A DNA stretch of 33,129 bases from Prevotella sp. UBA2754 (lineage in GTDB: Bacteria; Bacteroidota; Bacteroidia; Bacteroidales; Bacteroidaceae), in the NCBI GenBank assembly GCA_002353295.1, contig DEJG01000026.1, positions 3,760 to 36,888 on the forward strand. Direction: 5' to 3'. Numbering within the stretch: the first letter of the stretch is position 1; each line of letters begins with the position of its first letter. The position numbers and the translations under genes are program-made. Under the pieces are notes generated by a model that was not told the DNA's origin, made no database searches, and was given only the letters and a program-made list of their open reading frames with translations. Of this stretch, positions 8,571 to 16,744 are shown in pieces.

Positions 8571-9326
8571 ATGTTAGAAGTAAAAAACTTACACGCTAGG
8601 ATAGGCGAAAAAGAGATATTAAAAGGTATCAATCTCGTAATCAACGATGGCGAGACACATGCCATTATGGGTCCTAACGGTTCTGGTAAGAGTACGCTGA
8701 GTGCTGTCCTCGTGGGCAATCCGCTCTACGAGGTAACTGAGGGAGAGGCTTACTTCAACGGCAAGAACCTGCTGGAGATGAAACCCGAGGACCGTGCCCA
8801 TGAGGGATTGTTCCTCTCGTTCCAATATCCTGTGGAAATTCCAGGCGTGTCGATGACTAATTTTATGAAGGCTGCCATCAATGAGAAGCGCAAATATCAG
8901 GGACTGGCTCCGATGAATGCTGCCGAGTTTCTGAAACTGATGCGTGAGAAACGTAAAGTGGTAGAGCTTGATTCTAAACTGGCTAATCGTTCTGTCAACG
9001 AAGGTTTCAGTGGTGGTGAGAAGAAACGCAATGAGATTTTCCAAATGGCTATGCTGGAGCCGAAACTGAGCATCCTCGACGAGACGGACTCCGGTCTTGA
9101 TGTTGACGCCATGCGTATTGTGGCTGAGGGAGTGAATAAGTTGCAGACACCTGAAACCTCCTGCATTGTGATTACCCACTACGATCGTCTTTTGGAGATG
9201 ATTCGTCCGCAGTTTGTCCACGTGCTCTATAAAGGGCGTATCGTGAAAACTGGCGGTCCTGAACTGGCCAAGGAGATTCAGGAGCATGGTTATGACTGGA
9301 TTAAGGAAGAGATTGGAGAAGAGTGA
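8571..9326 (+). CDS. sufC: Fe-S cluster assembly ATPase SufC
   Basis: A cytoplasmic ABC-type ATPase of 251 residues that drives conformational change in SufBC2D. Walker A GPNGSGKST is at 34-42, the ABC signature FSGGE at 146-150, Walker B SILDE at 167-171 followed by the SufC-typical TDSGLD, and the switch His at 203 (ITHYDR). There are no membrane segments, as expected for this soluble ABC protein. It lies 25 bases after sufB and 36 bases before sufD. Confidence 0.97.
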   Translation: MLEVKNLHARIGEKEILKGINLVINDGETHAIMGPNGSGKSTLSAVLVGNPLYEVTEGEAYFNGKNLLEMKPEDRAHEGLFLSFQYPVEIPGVSMTNFMKAAINEKRKYQGLAPMNAAEFLKLMREKRKVVELDSKLANRSVNEGFSGGEKKRNEIFQMAMLEPKLSILDETDSGLDVDAMRIVAEGVNKLQTPETSCIVITHYDRLLEMIRPQFVHVLYKGRIVKTGGPELAKEIQEHGYDWIKEEIGEE

Positions 9327-9362
9327 TTGTAATGAATCAATAGAAATCAGGAATTAGTAATT

Positions 9363-10694
9363 ATGATTACCTCAAGCGAACAGCAATATATAGCACTCTA
9401 CGAGCAGACACGCCAGATGATTTGCCAGCATTCATCGGCAGTGATGAATGCCGTGCGGGATGTTGCCTATGAACGTTTCAAGGCTATGGGTTTTCCCACT
9501 CGCAAGGTGGAGCGCTATAAATATACCGACATACAAGAACTCTTCGCCCCTGACTATGGATTGAATCTGAATCGGCTGGCTATCCCTGTTAATCCCTACG
9601 ATGCTTTCCGATGCGATGTCCCCAATCTGTCAACCATGCTTTATTTCGTGGTAAACGATGCGTTCTATTCCCAGACATTACCCAAAGGCAATCTTCCTGA
9701 GGGTGTTGTCATTGGTTCGCTGAAGGAATTTGCATCCACTACGCATTATAACCGTTTAGCCTCCAGAGACGCTGATGCCGTTACGTCGCTGAACACGATG
9801 TTGGCACAGGATGGACTTTATGTCTATGTCCCCCGAGGTGTGGTGCTGGATAAAGCCATTCAGGTGATTAACATCCTCCGTTCGGATGTTGATCTGATGG
9901 TAAACCGCCGTGTCTTGATTATTCTTGAAGAAGGCGCAGAAGCAAAATTTCTGTTCTGCGATCACGCCATGGACGACCGCCATTTCCTAACCACTCAGGT
10001 CATTGAAGCCTATGTGGGTCAGAATGCCAAACTCGATTTGTATTGTCTGGAAGAGACACATGCTAAGAACGTGCGTGTGAGCAATGTGTATATAGACCAA
10101 GAGGCAAATAGCCGTGTGAACCATAACGTTATTACGCTTCATAATGGCCTGACCCGCAATAAGCTGGATCTCAATCTGAGAGGCGAGGGAGCCGAATGCT
10201 CATGCAATGGCTGTGTGATAGCCGACAAGCAGCAGCATGTAGATAACAATACGCTGATTACTCACCATGTTCCTCACTGCACCAGTCAGGAACTATATAA
10301 ATATGTGTTGAACGATGAGGCAACGGGGGCCTTTGCCGGTAAGGTCTATGTGGCAAAAGATGCCCAGAAGACTATTTCGCAGATGACCAATCAAAACCTC
10401 TGTGCTACTAAGAGTGTCCGTATGTACACCCAACCGATGTTGGAAATCTATGCCGACGACGTGAAGTGTGCCCATGGCTCCACGGTAGGACAACTCAACG
10501 ATGCTGCTCTGTTCTATATGCAGCAACGTGGTATTTCCCGTAAGGAAGCTCAACTGCTTTTGCAGTTTGCCTTTATCAATGAAGTAATTGACCACATGGA
10601 ACTTGAATCTCTTCGTGACCGTCTGCACTATTTGGTAGAGAAGCGTTTCCGTGGTGAGTTGAGTAAGTGTGAAGGTTGTAAGTTATGTAAGTAA
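9363..10694 (+). CDS. sufD: Fe-S cluster assembly protein SufD
   Basis: The SufB-like partner (443 residues) in SufBC2D. The N-terminal helical region includes FPTRKVERYKYTD; the beta-helix core includes DGLYVYVPRGVVLDK and EEGAEAKFLFCDH; and the C-terminal part has HGSTVGQLNDAALFYMQQRGISRKEA, the family hallmark with its conserved His. The last residues carry a CxxCxxC pattern (Cys436, Cys439, Cys442), an uncommon tail. SufS, usually next in related genomes as I recall, is missing here. The next gene begins 6 bases later and is an unrelated exported hydrolase. Confidence 0.95.
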   Translation: MITSSEQQYIALYEQTRQMICQHSSAVMNAVRDVAYERFKAMGFPTRKVERYKYTDIQELFAPDYGLNLNRLAIPVNPYDAFRCDVPNLSTMLYFVVNDAFYSQTLPKGNLPEGVVIGSLKEFASTTHYNRLASRDADAVTSLNTMLAQDGLYVYVPRGVVLDKAIQVINILRSDVDLMVNRRVLIILEEGAEAKFLFCDHAMDDRHFLTTQVIEAYVGQNAKLDLYCLEETHAKNVRVSNVYIDQEANSRVNHNVITLHNGLTRNKLDLNLRGEGAECSCNGCVIADKQQHVDNNTLITHHVPHCTSQELYKYVLNDEATGAFAGKVYVAKDAQKTISQMTNQNLCATKSVRMYTQPMLEIYADDVKCAHGSTVGQLNDAALFYMQQRGISRKEAQLLLQFAFINEVIDHMELESLRDRLHYLVEKRFRGELSKCEGCKLCK

Positions 10695-10700
10695 AAATAG

Positions 10701-11510
10701 ATGATAAGAGTCGTTCCTTGCATTCTGACCATATTACTCTTCTTCCCTTTAGATATAGGAGCACAAGATGATTATCTGACTACTCATAAAGCGGTTAGAG
10801 ATGATGGTTATGCCTTTTGGATCTATGTGCCCAAAGACTATCAGCAATATCAGCAGACGACTCCCCTGATCTTTTTCCTGCATGGTGCCAGTTTGAGAGG
10901 TACCGACTTGAATAAAGTATTGAAGTACGGTCCTTTGGATGCAGTGAAGAAAGGACTGGAAATTCCTGCCCTCATCGTTGCACCTCAGAATCCTAAGGGG
11001 CACTGGGATGTAAATAAACTGAATGACATTTTGGAATGGATGCAGAGGCACTACGTTTATAATCCTCAGCGTGTGTATGTTCTTGGTATGAGTCTGGGTG
11101 GTTATGGTACGCTTGATTTTGCAGGTGCCTATCCGGATAAGATAGCAGCCGCTATCGCACTCTGTGGAGGTAGCACATTGCATAATTATGAAGGATTGGG
11201 ACGATTGCCACTATGGATTATTCATGGTACAGCAGATACTGCCGTGAAGGTGGAAGAATCAAAAAAAGTTGTAGACGGTATGAAAGGTCTGAAAGTAGAT
11301 CAACGTTTGCGTTATGATTGGATTAAAGGAGCCTCTCATGGCGATTTAGCACGCTATTTCTATTTAGCTGATACTTATGATTGGTTGTTTCTGCATACCC
11401 TAATAGAACCTCAGCGTCAGGTAGATCATCATGTAGAAATAACCACTGACGAGCGGGCTTCTGCCTACCAGAATTTCAAGCGTCGAAAAGGGGAATTACC
11501 TATTCGCTGA
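10701..11510 (+). CDS. Exported alpha/beta hydrolase (esterase/peptidase-like), copy A
   Basis: A secreted or periplasmic serine hydrolase of 269 residues. The signal peptide ends GA|Q near residue 21. The fold is shown by PLIFFLHGAS (oxyanion region), nucleophile elbow GMSLGG with Ser131, Asp179 in HGTADTAV and His213 in GASHGD, a complete triad. It resembles phospholipase/carboxylesterase and CE1-type esterases; the substrate is unknown. It is closely paralogous to the protein at 13653-14474 throughout, including an identical RVYVLGMSLGGYGTLDFAG stretch. It starts 6 bases after sufD with no promoter of its own visible, so it may be carried by the suf transcript although its role looks unrelated. 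Confidence 0.85.
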   Translation: MIRVVPCILTILLFFPLDIGAQDDYLTTHKAVRDDGYAFWIYVPKDYQQYQQTTPLIFFLHGASLRGTDLNKVLKYGPLDAVKKGLEIPALIVAPQNPKGHWDVNKLNDILEWMQRHYVYNPQRVYVLGMSLGGYGTLDFAGAYPDKIAAAIALCGGSTLHNYEGLGRLPLWIIHGTADTAVKVEESKKVVDGMKGLKVDQRLRYDWIKGASHGDLARYFYLADTYDWLFLHTLIEPQRQVDHHVEITTDERASAYQNFKRRKGELPIR

Positions 11511-11528
11511 CCTATAAAAAATGCTAAC

Positions 11529-11548
11529 ATTTGCGCTAAATTGCAAAT
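11529..11548. repeat. Short inverted repeat upstream of the rlpA promoter
   Basis: ATTTGC (11529-11534) and GCAAAT (11543-11548) are perfect 6-bp arms around an 8-base spacer, between hydrolase A and the promoter at 11576. It could be an operator or a weak terminator of the preceding unit. No T-run follows directly, and so short a repeat may be chance. Confidence 0.25.
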
Positions 11549-11575
11549 TATCAAGGTGTTTTGCATTTTTTTATA

Positions 11576-11583
11576 TATCTTTG
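11576..11583 (+). promoter_or_regulatory. Bacteroidetes -7 element for the rlpA-like operon
   Basis: TATCTTTG, 25 bases before the ATG at 11609. It falls inside an apparent upstream extension of the reading frame from a TTG at 11561, which argues that the extension is not translated. The -33 half is not convincing. Confidence 0.6.
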
Positions 11584-11608
11584 CCCTTTGTACAAATACG
11601 ATAAGCCT

Positions 11609-12097
11609 ATGACACGGTGTCAGTTATTCTTCATAGTGATAATATTATGGGTTTGTGGCCCATTGCCAGTTGACGCTCAACAGAAGGGCAAGGCAACATT
11701 CTATACCCGTAAATGGGATGGACGTAAGACGGCTAGTGGCGAACGGCTATATAACGATAGTTTGGTATGTGCTCACAAGACTCATAAATTTGGAACACTA
11801 CTCAAGGTGAAAAATCCTGCCAATGGCAAGGAAGTCATTGTCAAGGTGATAGATCGTGGGCCCTATGTGAGAGGGCGCATTATTGATCTTTCTCTTCGTG
11901 CAGCACGTGAATTAGGTATTCTTTCACAAGGAGTTGCGGTCGTTGAAGTGTCAGTATATAAAAAGCCTACAGAGGTTCCGTACGAACCAGAACCTGAAGA
12001 TATTCCGGAGTTGGAACTTGAGGCCACTCAAGGTAGTTCCATAATTCCACAATGGCAAGACTCCGTTGTAACAAATCAATCTCCTACGAAACCATGA
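11609..12097 (+). CDS. RlpA-like double-psi beta-barrel protein (septal lytic transglycosylase family)
   Basis: A periplasmic protein of 162 residues. RlpA proteins bind or cleave peptidoglycan glycan strands; the Pseudomonas enzyme is a lytic transglycosylase acting on denuded glycan at the septum. The signal peptide ends DA|Q (23|24). The DPBB domain spans about 27-120 with GKATFYTRKWDG, KTASGERL, FGTLLKVKNPANGK and VIDRGPYVRGRIIDLS, including the conserved Asp residues of the family. No SPOR domain follows; instead there is a short acidic tail (PEPEDIPELELE). The ATG at 11609 is preferred because of the promoter at 11576. The stop overlaps the next start (ATGA). Confidence 0.88.
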   Translation: MTRCQLFFIVIILWVCGPLPVDAQQKGKATFYTRKWDGRKTASGERLYNDSLVCAHKTHKFGTLLKVKNPANGKEVIVKVIDRGPYVRGRIIDLSLRAARELGILSQGVAVVEVSVYKKPTEVPYEPEPEDIPELELEATQGSSIIPQWQDSVVTNQSPTKP

Positions 12098-13656
12098 AGC
12101 AAGTAATTTTGATAGCAGGTGTACTTCTCCTAGTAAGTTGTACAGGAAAAAAGACTCCAGCAGCAGTAGAGGCAGATTCTACAGAAACAGAAATACCCAT
12201 TGAACAATTAATGCTTCCTGACACAGCTTATGCTTCTGTTGGGAACATTCAGTATATTGTGGAGGATGTGGATTCTGTTGCGGCAACCTTAAAGGATTTT
12301 GATGATCGTTATGAAAAAGTTAATGGTATCTTCGCCTTCCGCAAGAACCTGCGTCGTGATGCCAGTTTTGGCGGGCGTATTAAGGGTGTGCCAAGTGAAG
12401 TTGAAATAGCATGGGAATTTTCTACAGCTTACGATACAACCCATACTCGATTTGGAACATGGGGAGGAGGGTCTGGATGGACGGGTCAGCCTCTTTATGC
12501 CAAGTGGACATCAGAGCAGGTTGCTAAATTCAAGCAGTCATCGCCAGGACTCACTCCAGACTTTGGAAATGAGGAAATCATGGTGGGCTCACTTTGTGGA
12601 AAGGGCTATTTTATTAATTACCAGACGGGTAAGGCTTCTCGTGAGCCTTTGGACTTAGGCAACGTGGTGAAGGGAACCATGTCGATGGATCCAGAATATA
12701 TGAATCTTTATGTAGGACAGGGTGTGCCACGTCAGTCAGGTCCTTTCGGTTGCCAAGTATTTGACTTGTTTAAACACGAACGCACCTTCTTTTTCGGTCC
12801 AGACCCCAAAGCATGGAGAGGATGGAACGCCTTTGATTCAAATGCTATCGTGGCAGGTGGTTATCTTTTCTGGTGTGGTGAAAATGGAAGTGTTTATAAA
12901 TACGAGCGCTCACAGGGCAATCTTCGCCGTGTCAGTGTTATGCGTTATCGTGTAGGTGGTATGGCTCCTGGTATAGAATCGAGTCTTTGTGTCTATCGAA
13001 ATTATGGTTTCTTCTCTGATAATCGGGGCAACGTAATAGGTATCAATCTTAATACGATGAGGCCTGTATGGCATTACAACAACCATGATGATTCAGATGG
13101 TACAATGATTTGTCGTGAGGAGGGCGGGATACCTTATTTATATACTGCCTGTGAAGTAGATAAACAAGGTGACTCGGGTATTAGTCATTTTATTAAACTC
13201 AATGCACTGAATGGTGAATTGGTATGGGAAACGAAGATTCCTTGTAAACGTATCAATTTGCCGGGAAAAACACTCGACGGAGGCATGTATGCCAGTCCGT
13301 TAATAGGTGATGGAGATTGCCAAGACCTTATCTTTGCTAATCTTTGTCGTAATGGTGCTTCGAAGTCTGCTGGCGAATTGATGGCGTTCAGTACCAAAGA
13401 CGGACAGATACGTTACACTGTTCCTTATGGACAGTTTGCGTGGTCATCACCCATACCTTTTTATAACGAGAAAAATGAACTATATATCTTTGCAGGCGAT
13501 GCCTCAGGCATCATCCGTATCATTCGTGGACGAACAGGTGAGGTGGTTTGCAAGAAAGTAGTAGGTTATAATTTCGAATCCTCTCCGATAGCCATTGGAA
13601 ATACAGCAGTGGTGGGTTGTCGTGGGAATAAAATATATAAATTTGTCATCAAATGA
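12094..13656 (+). CDS. PQQ-like beta-propeller lipoprotein
   Basis: A predicted lipoprotein of 520 residues: signal peptide MKQVILIAGVLLLVSC with lipobox LVSC and acylated Cys16, then a short linker rich in Thr, Glu and Ala. The rest resembles a PQQ-type (BamB-like) beta-propeller, with blades recognisable from LNALNGELVWETKIP, FSTKDGQIRYTVPYGQFAWSSP and IRGRTGEVVCKKVVGYNFESSP. It probably acts as a binding platform rather than an enzyme, and no substrate can be named. Start 12094 is chosen over the longer frame because it makes a proper signal peptide and overlaps the rlpA stop by four bases. The stop likewise overlaps the following hydrolase, so the three genes are translationally coupled. 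Confidence 0.8.
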   Translation: MKQVILIAGVLLLVSCTGKKTPAAVEADSTETEIPIEQLMLPDTAYASVGNIQYIVEDVDSVAATLKDFDDRYEKVNGIFAFRKNLRRDASFGGRIKGVPSEVEIAWEFSTAYDTTHTRFGTWGGGSGWTGQPLYAKWTSEQVAKFKQSSPGLTPDFGNEEIMVGSLCGKGYFINYQTGKASREPLDLGNVVKGTMSMDPEYMNLYVGQGVPRQSGPFGCQVFDLFKHERTFFFGPDPKAWRGWNAFDSNAIVAGGYLFWCGENGSVYKYERSQGNLRRVSVMRYRVGGMAPGIESSLCVYRNYGFFSDNRGNVIGINLNTMRPVWHYNNHDDSDGTMICREEGGIPYLYTACEVDKQGDSGISHFIKLNALNGELVWETKIPCKRINLPGKTLDGGMYASPLIGDGDCQDLIFANLCRNGASKSAGELMAFSTKDGQIRYTVPYGQFAWSSPIPFYNEKNELYIFAGDASGIIRIIRGRTGEVVCKKVVGYNFESSPIAIGNTAVVGCRGNKIYKFVIK

Positions 13657-14474
13657 AAAAAATATTTTCAATTCTTTTCCTTCTAACATCATTCTTTTTA
13701 CATTTACATGCACAGTATGATCTGTTGTCAGCGAAGAAGGGAGTGATAAAAGGTAACTATGACTTTTGGGTGTATACCCCAGAGGAATATTACTATACGC
13801 AAGAGTCGACACCGCTTATTATTTTTCTTCACGGTGCCAGTCTTTGTGGACATAATCTCAATAAAGTATTGCGCTATGGTTCGATAGATGCCGCTAAGAT
13901 GGGGCTTATGATACCAGCTCTGATTGTAGCTCCGCAGAATCCTGGCGGATGGTGGAATCCTCACAAGCTTAACGAGATATTAGAATGGATGAAGTTGCAT
14001 TATGTTTTTGATGAATCCCGTGTTTATGTCTTGGGTATGAGTTTGGGAGGCTATGGTACTTTAGACTTTGCAGGTACCTATCCAGAGAAGATAGCCGCAG
14101 CTGTTGCTCTTTGTGGTGGCAGTACACTGAAGGATTATCGTGGATTAGGTGAACTGCCACTATGGATAGTACATGGTACAGCCGACAGAGCCGTTTCCGT
14201 CCGTGAGTCTCAGAAAGTAGTGACAGGTATGCGGACACTGGGTATTACAAGTCGTTTGCGTTATGACTGGTTGCCTGGAGCTTCACATGGTGCATTGGCG
14301 CGTTATTTCTATACTAGCAAGACCTATGAATGGCTGTTTCAGCATACGTTGAGAGACCCCTGGAGACCAGTAGATACCACTATTGACATTACTAAAGGTG
14401 ATCTCTCAAATGCTTATCGTGAGTTCCAGCATCGTACAGATCAGTTAGAGCGCGAATTGGATGATGAACGTTAA
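13653..14474 (+). CDS. Exported alpha/beta hydrolase, copy B
   Basis: An exported serine hydrolase of 273 residues with a signal peptide ending HA|Q (20|21). The catalytic triad is Ser130 (GMSLGG), Asp178 (HGTADRAV) and His212 (GASHGA). The family is as for copy A (esterase/phospholipase/prolyl-oligopeptidase-like), and the two proteins align end to end without large gaps. They differ mostly at surface positions and in the C-terminal tail, which here is charged (EFQHRTDQLERELDDER). It is coupled to the preceding lipoprotein gene through an ATGA overlap (13653-13656), which suggests that hydrolase B, the propeller lipoprotein and the RlpA-like protein work on the same envelope substrate. Confidence 0.86.
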   Translation: MKKIFSILFLLTSFFLHLHAQYDLLSAKKGVIKGNYDFWVYTPEEYYYTQESTPLIIFLHGASLCGHNLNKVLRYGSIDAAKMGLMIPALIVAPQNPGGWWNPHKLNEILEWMKLHYVFDESRVYVLGMSLGGYGTLDFAGTYPEKIAAAVALCGGSTLKDYRGLGELPLWIVHGTADRAVSVRESQKVVTGMRTLGITSRLRYDWLPGASHGALARYFYTSKTYEWLFQHTLRDPWRPVDTTIDITKGDLSNAYREFQHRTDQLERELDDER

Positions 14475-14490
14475 ATATTCAATGATCACC

Positions 14491-14522
14491 TTGTCATTTC
14501 TCAATTTTTATTTGTAACTTTG
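14491..14522 (+). promoter_or_regulatory. Promoter of the SGNH-MBOAT-DHHW operon
   Basis: TTG (14491-14493), a 21-base spacer and TAACTTTG (14515-14522), fitting the Bacteroidetes pattern. The ATG at 14559 is 36 bases downstream. Confidence 0.7.
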
Positions 14523-14558
14523 CACCCGAAATAGCGTAAAAAGGGTATTTTCTTGATA

Positions 14559-15272
14559 ATGAAACGAATAGCGACGTTTATTTTGATGTATTTTTGTCTG
14601 TGTGGAATTGTTTGCGCACAGATGCAAAAGCACGTTGTTATCTTGGGTGATTCGAATACATGGCTCGGAGGTGATAAGTGTGACAAGCCGCAAGGGTGGA
14701 ACAAATGGTTCAAGGAGTTGGCACAGCCACTTTCTTGTACAAGTTATGCCCGTAGTGGTGCCACTTGGACTCATACGTCCAAGACGGTCTATGATATCAT
14801 GGAGGATACTGGAATTCTGAGCGACAATAATGTGATTTACAATCAGATTAACCGTCTGGTAAAAGCGTGTGAACAAGGTACACAACCATTGCCCGACCTC
14901 ATTATTATCATGGCAGGCACCAATGACCTATGGTTTGCTGATAAGCGTCCTGACTGTTTATCAAAATGGATAGGCTATGACGGGGAGTTGCTATCGAAAG
15001 CTTTTCCTAAGGCACGGCTCGTTCTGATTACACCACCGCCTTTTGTGAAAGTAGGGATGGAACAACAGCACCAGGCAGCTGAAGAGATAGCTGAATGTGC
15101 CGAAATGTTGCATGCAGATGTCATAAGGCTGGATCAGTGTGACAAACCGTTCAGCGTAGACAAAATGCTAGTTGGTGGCTATTCCAAGGATGGTGTTCAC
15201 ACGACGGTAAAGGGTGCTCAAGTGTTAGGAACATATATTTACGAACAAATGATGGCCATTGCGCTACAATAA
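14559..15272 (+). CDS. Exported SGNH/GDSL hydrolase
   Basis: An exported esterase-like protein of 237 residues. The signal peptide ends CA|Q (20|21). SGNH blocks: GDSN with nucleophile Ser32 (block I), the Gly of ARSGAT (block II), AGTND with Asn122 (block III), and DGVH with Asp211 and His214 (block V). Members of this family remove or transfer acyl groups on sugars or lipids. Directly upstream of an MBOAT acyltransferase it most likely edits or helps transfer O-acetyl groups on a glycan, which is inference from context. The ATG at 14559 is preferred to the in-frame TTG at 14553. The next gene starts 6 bases after the stop. Confidence 0.85.
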   Translation: MKRIATFILMYFCLCGIVCAQMQKHVVILGDSNTWLGGDKCDKPQGWNKWFKELAQPLSCTSYARSGATWTHTSKTVYDIMEDTGILSDNNVIYNQINRLVKACEQGTQPLPDLIIIMAGTNDLWFADKRPDCLSKWIGYDGELLSKAFPKARLVLITPPPFVKVGMEQQHQAAEEIAECAEMLHADVIRLDQCDKPFSVDKMLVGGYSKDGVHTTVKGAQVLGTYIYEQMMAIALQ

Positions 15273-15278
15273 AGTTTC

Positions 15279-16721
15279 ATGGTATTCTCAGATTTATTTT
15301 TCCTCTTCGTTTTCCTGCCGGCTTTCCTGTTATGCTATCTTCTGGCAACATGGGTAGACCGTACGTGGACTCCAGTAGAAGCGAACAGGAACTATCAGGC
15401 CAAAAACCTGGTATTGGTTTGTTTCTCGCTTATATTCTATGCATGGGGCGAACCTGTTTATGTGTTCCTCATGCTTTTCTGTGTGTTGGTCAACTATTTC
15501 GTAGGCCTTGGCATAGCCAATTCCGAACGCTATCGTAAACTTGTATTAGTCATAGGTCTGATACTGAATATTGCTATTATCGGAACGTTCAAATATTTGG
15601 GATTTCTGGCTGATTGTTTAAACGATTTAGGTTTGACGGTGACACGTCCCAATATCGCCTTGCCTATCGGTATCAGTTTTTATACTTTCCAATCTATTTC
15701 TTACCTCGTTGATGTCTATCGCAGGGAATCACCTGTTCAGCGTCGCTTTGTCGACCTGTTGCTCTATATCTCGATGTTCCCTCAGTTAATAGCAGGACCT
15801 ATTGTTCGCTATGGCACCGTTGCAGAAGAGTTGCATCATCGGCATGTCAATGCAGCTGATTTCGCTGATGGCATCTATCGTTTCCTGATAGGATTAGGTA
15901 AGAAAGTGATTATTGCTAACCAGCTCTCAGAGATTTCTGATCAATTCCTGGTGAATGGCCTCAACTCGCTTACAATGGCTGGAGCTTGGATAGGTATAGT
16001 AGCTTTTACCCTTCAGATTTATTTCGATTTCTCGGGTTATTCTGATATGGCTATTGGGTTGGGTCGCTGTATGGGTTTCCATTTCAATGAGAACTTCCGT
16101 CACCCTTATTGCTGTAATTCTATAACAGATTTTTGGCGTCGTTGGCATATCTCGTTGGGTAGTTTCTTCCGCGATTATGTCTATATTCCATTGGGAGGTA
16201 ACCGCCATCATCAGGCTATTAACATCCTTGTGGTATGGTTTCTCACAGGTATGTGGCATGGAGCCAGTTGGAACTTTATTATCTGGGGTGTCTATTTCGG
16301 ATTGATTGTAATGATAGAAAAATACACCTTGTTGAAGGTATACAACCGTATTCCCGCCTTCTTGCTTCATATCTATAGTATGATACTTGTTATAGCAGGA
16401 TGGGGAATCTTCTATTTTGACCATTTTGACCAGATGATATTGTTCTTCCAGGCTTTCTTCGGCAATGTGACATCGGTTTACGATTTTGTTGATGAAAGTG
16501 CTTTGCTCGACAATTTCTGGCTTTGGGTGGTTGCTATCCTGTTCTGTATGCCTATCCGTCATGCTGTCTCTGACCTGATGGATCGATGGTTGGGTGATGC
16601 TGGTTTCAAGACGTTCCTGGTCTACTCGGTACGTATCGTCTTATCAGTGAGTATCTTGATATTGAGCACAGCCCTGCTAGTTGGTGCTACGAATAATGCT
16701 TTTATCTATACTAGATTCTAG
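15279..16721 (+). CDS. MBOAT-family O-acyltransferase (AlgI-like)
   Basis: A polytopic inner-membrane protein of 480 residues with about ten or more hydrophobic segments. Family marks: the N-terminal VFSDLFFLFVFLPA; IGISFYTFQSISYLVDVYR; FPQLIAGPIVRY; FWRRWHISLGSFFRDYVYIPLGG (His290); and LTGMWHGASWNFIIWG, holding the catalytic His327. AlgI-type proteins pass acyl groups from the cytoplasm across the membrane to AlgJ/AlgX-type periplasmic transferases, and two such DHHW proteins follow directly. No glycan polymerase or secretion genes are in the window, so the acceptor glycan is unknown. Confidence 0.93.
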   Translation: MVFSDLFFLFVFLPAFLLCYLLATWVDRTWTPVEANRNYQAKNLVLVCFSLIFYAWGEPVYVFLMLFCVLVNYFVGLGIANSERYRKLVLVIGLILNIAIIGTFKYLGFLADCLNDLGLTVTRPNIALPIGISFYTFQSISYLVDVYRRESPVQRRFVDLLLYISMFPQLIAGPIVRYGTVAEELHHRHVNAADFADGIYRFLIGLGKKVIIANQLSEISDQFLVNGLNSLTMAGAWIGIVAFTLQIYFDFSGYSDMAIGLGRCMGFHFNENFRHPYCCNSITDFWRRWHISLGSFFRDYVYIPLGGNRHHQAINILVVWFLTGMWHGASWNFIIWGVYFGLIVMIEKYTLLKVYNRIPAFLLHIYSMILVIAGWGIFYFDHFDQMILFFQAFFGNVTSVYDFVDESALLDNFWLWVVAILFCMPIRHAVSDLMDRWLGDAGFKTFLVYSVRIVLSVSILILSTALLVGATNNAFIYTRF

Positions 16722-16744
16722 AAGAAACGATAATTTGAAGAAAG

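Noticed and set aside
8619..9287. Reverse-strand frame of 222 codons
   Set aside because: Antisense to sufC; no motif and no promoter.
13485..13492. TATCTTTG inside the propeller lipoprotein gene
   Set aside because: Encodes Tyr-Ile-Phe-Ala, lies 160 bases from the next start, and the next gene is already coupled by an ATGA overlap; internal promoter activity cannot be excluded.
14481..14498. Short inverted repeat AATGA/TCATT after hydrolase B
   Set aside because: A 5-bp stem is too weak for a terminator, and it overlaps the -33 element of the next promoter.
15927..16562. Reverse-strand frame of 211 codons
   Set aside because: Antisense to the MBOAT gene, mirroring its hydrophobic codons as polar residues; no supporting signal.
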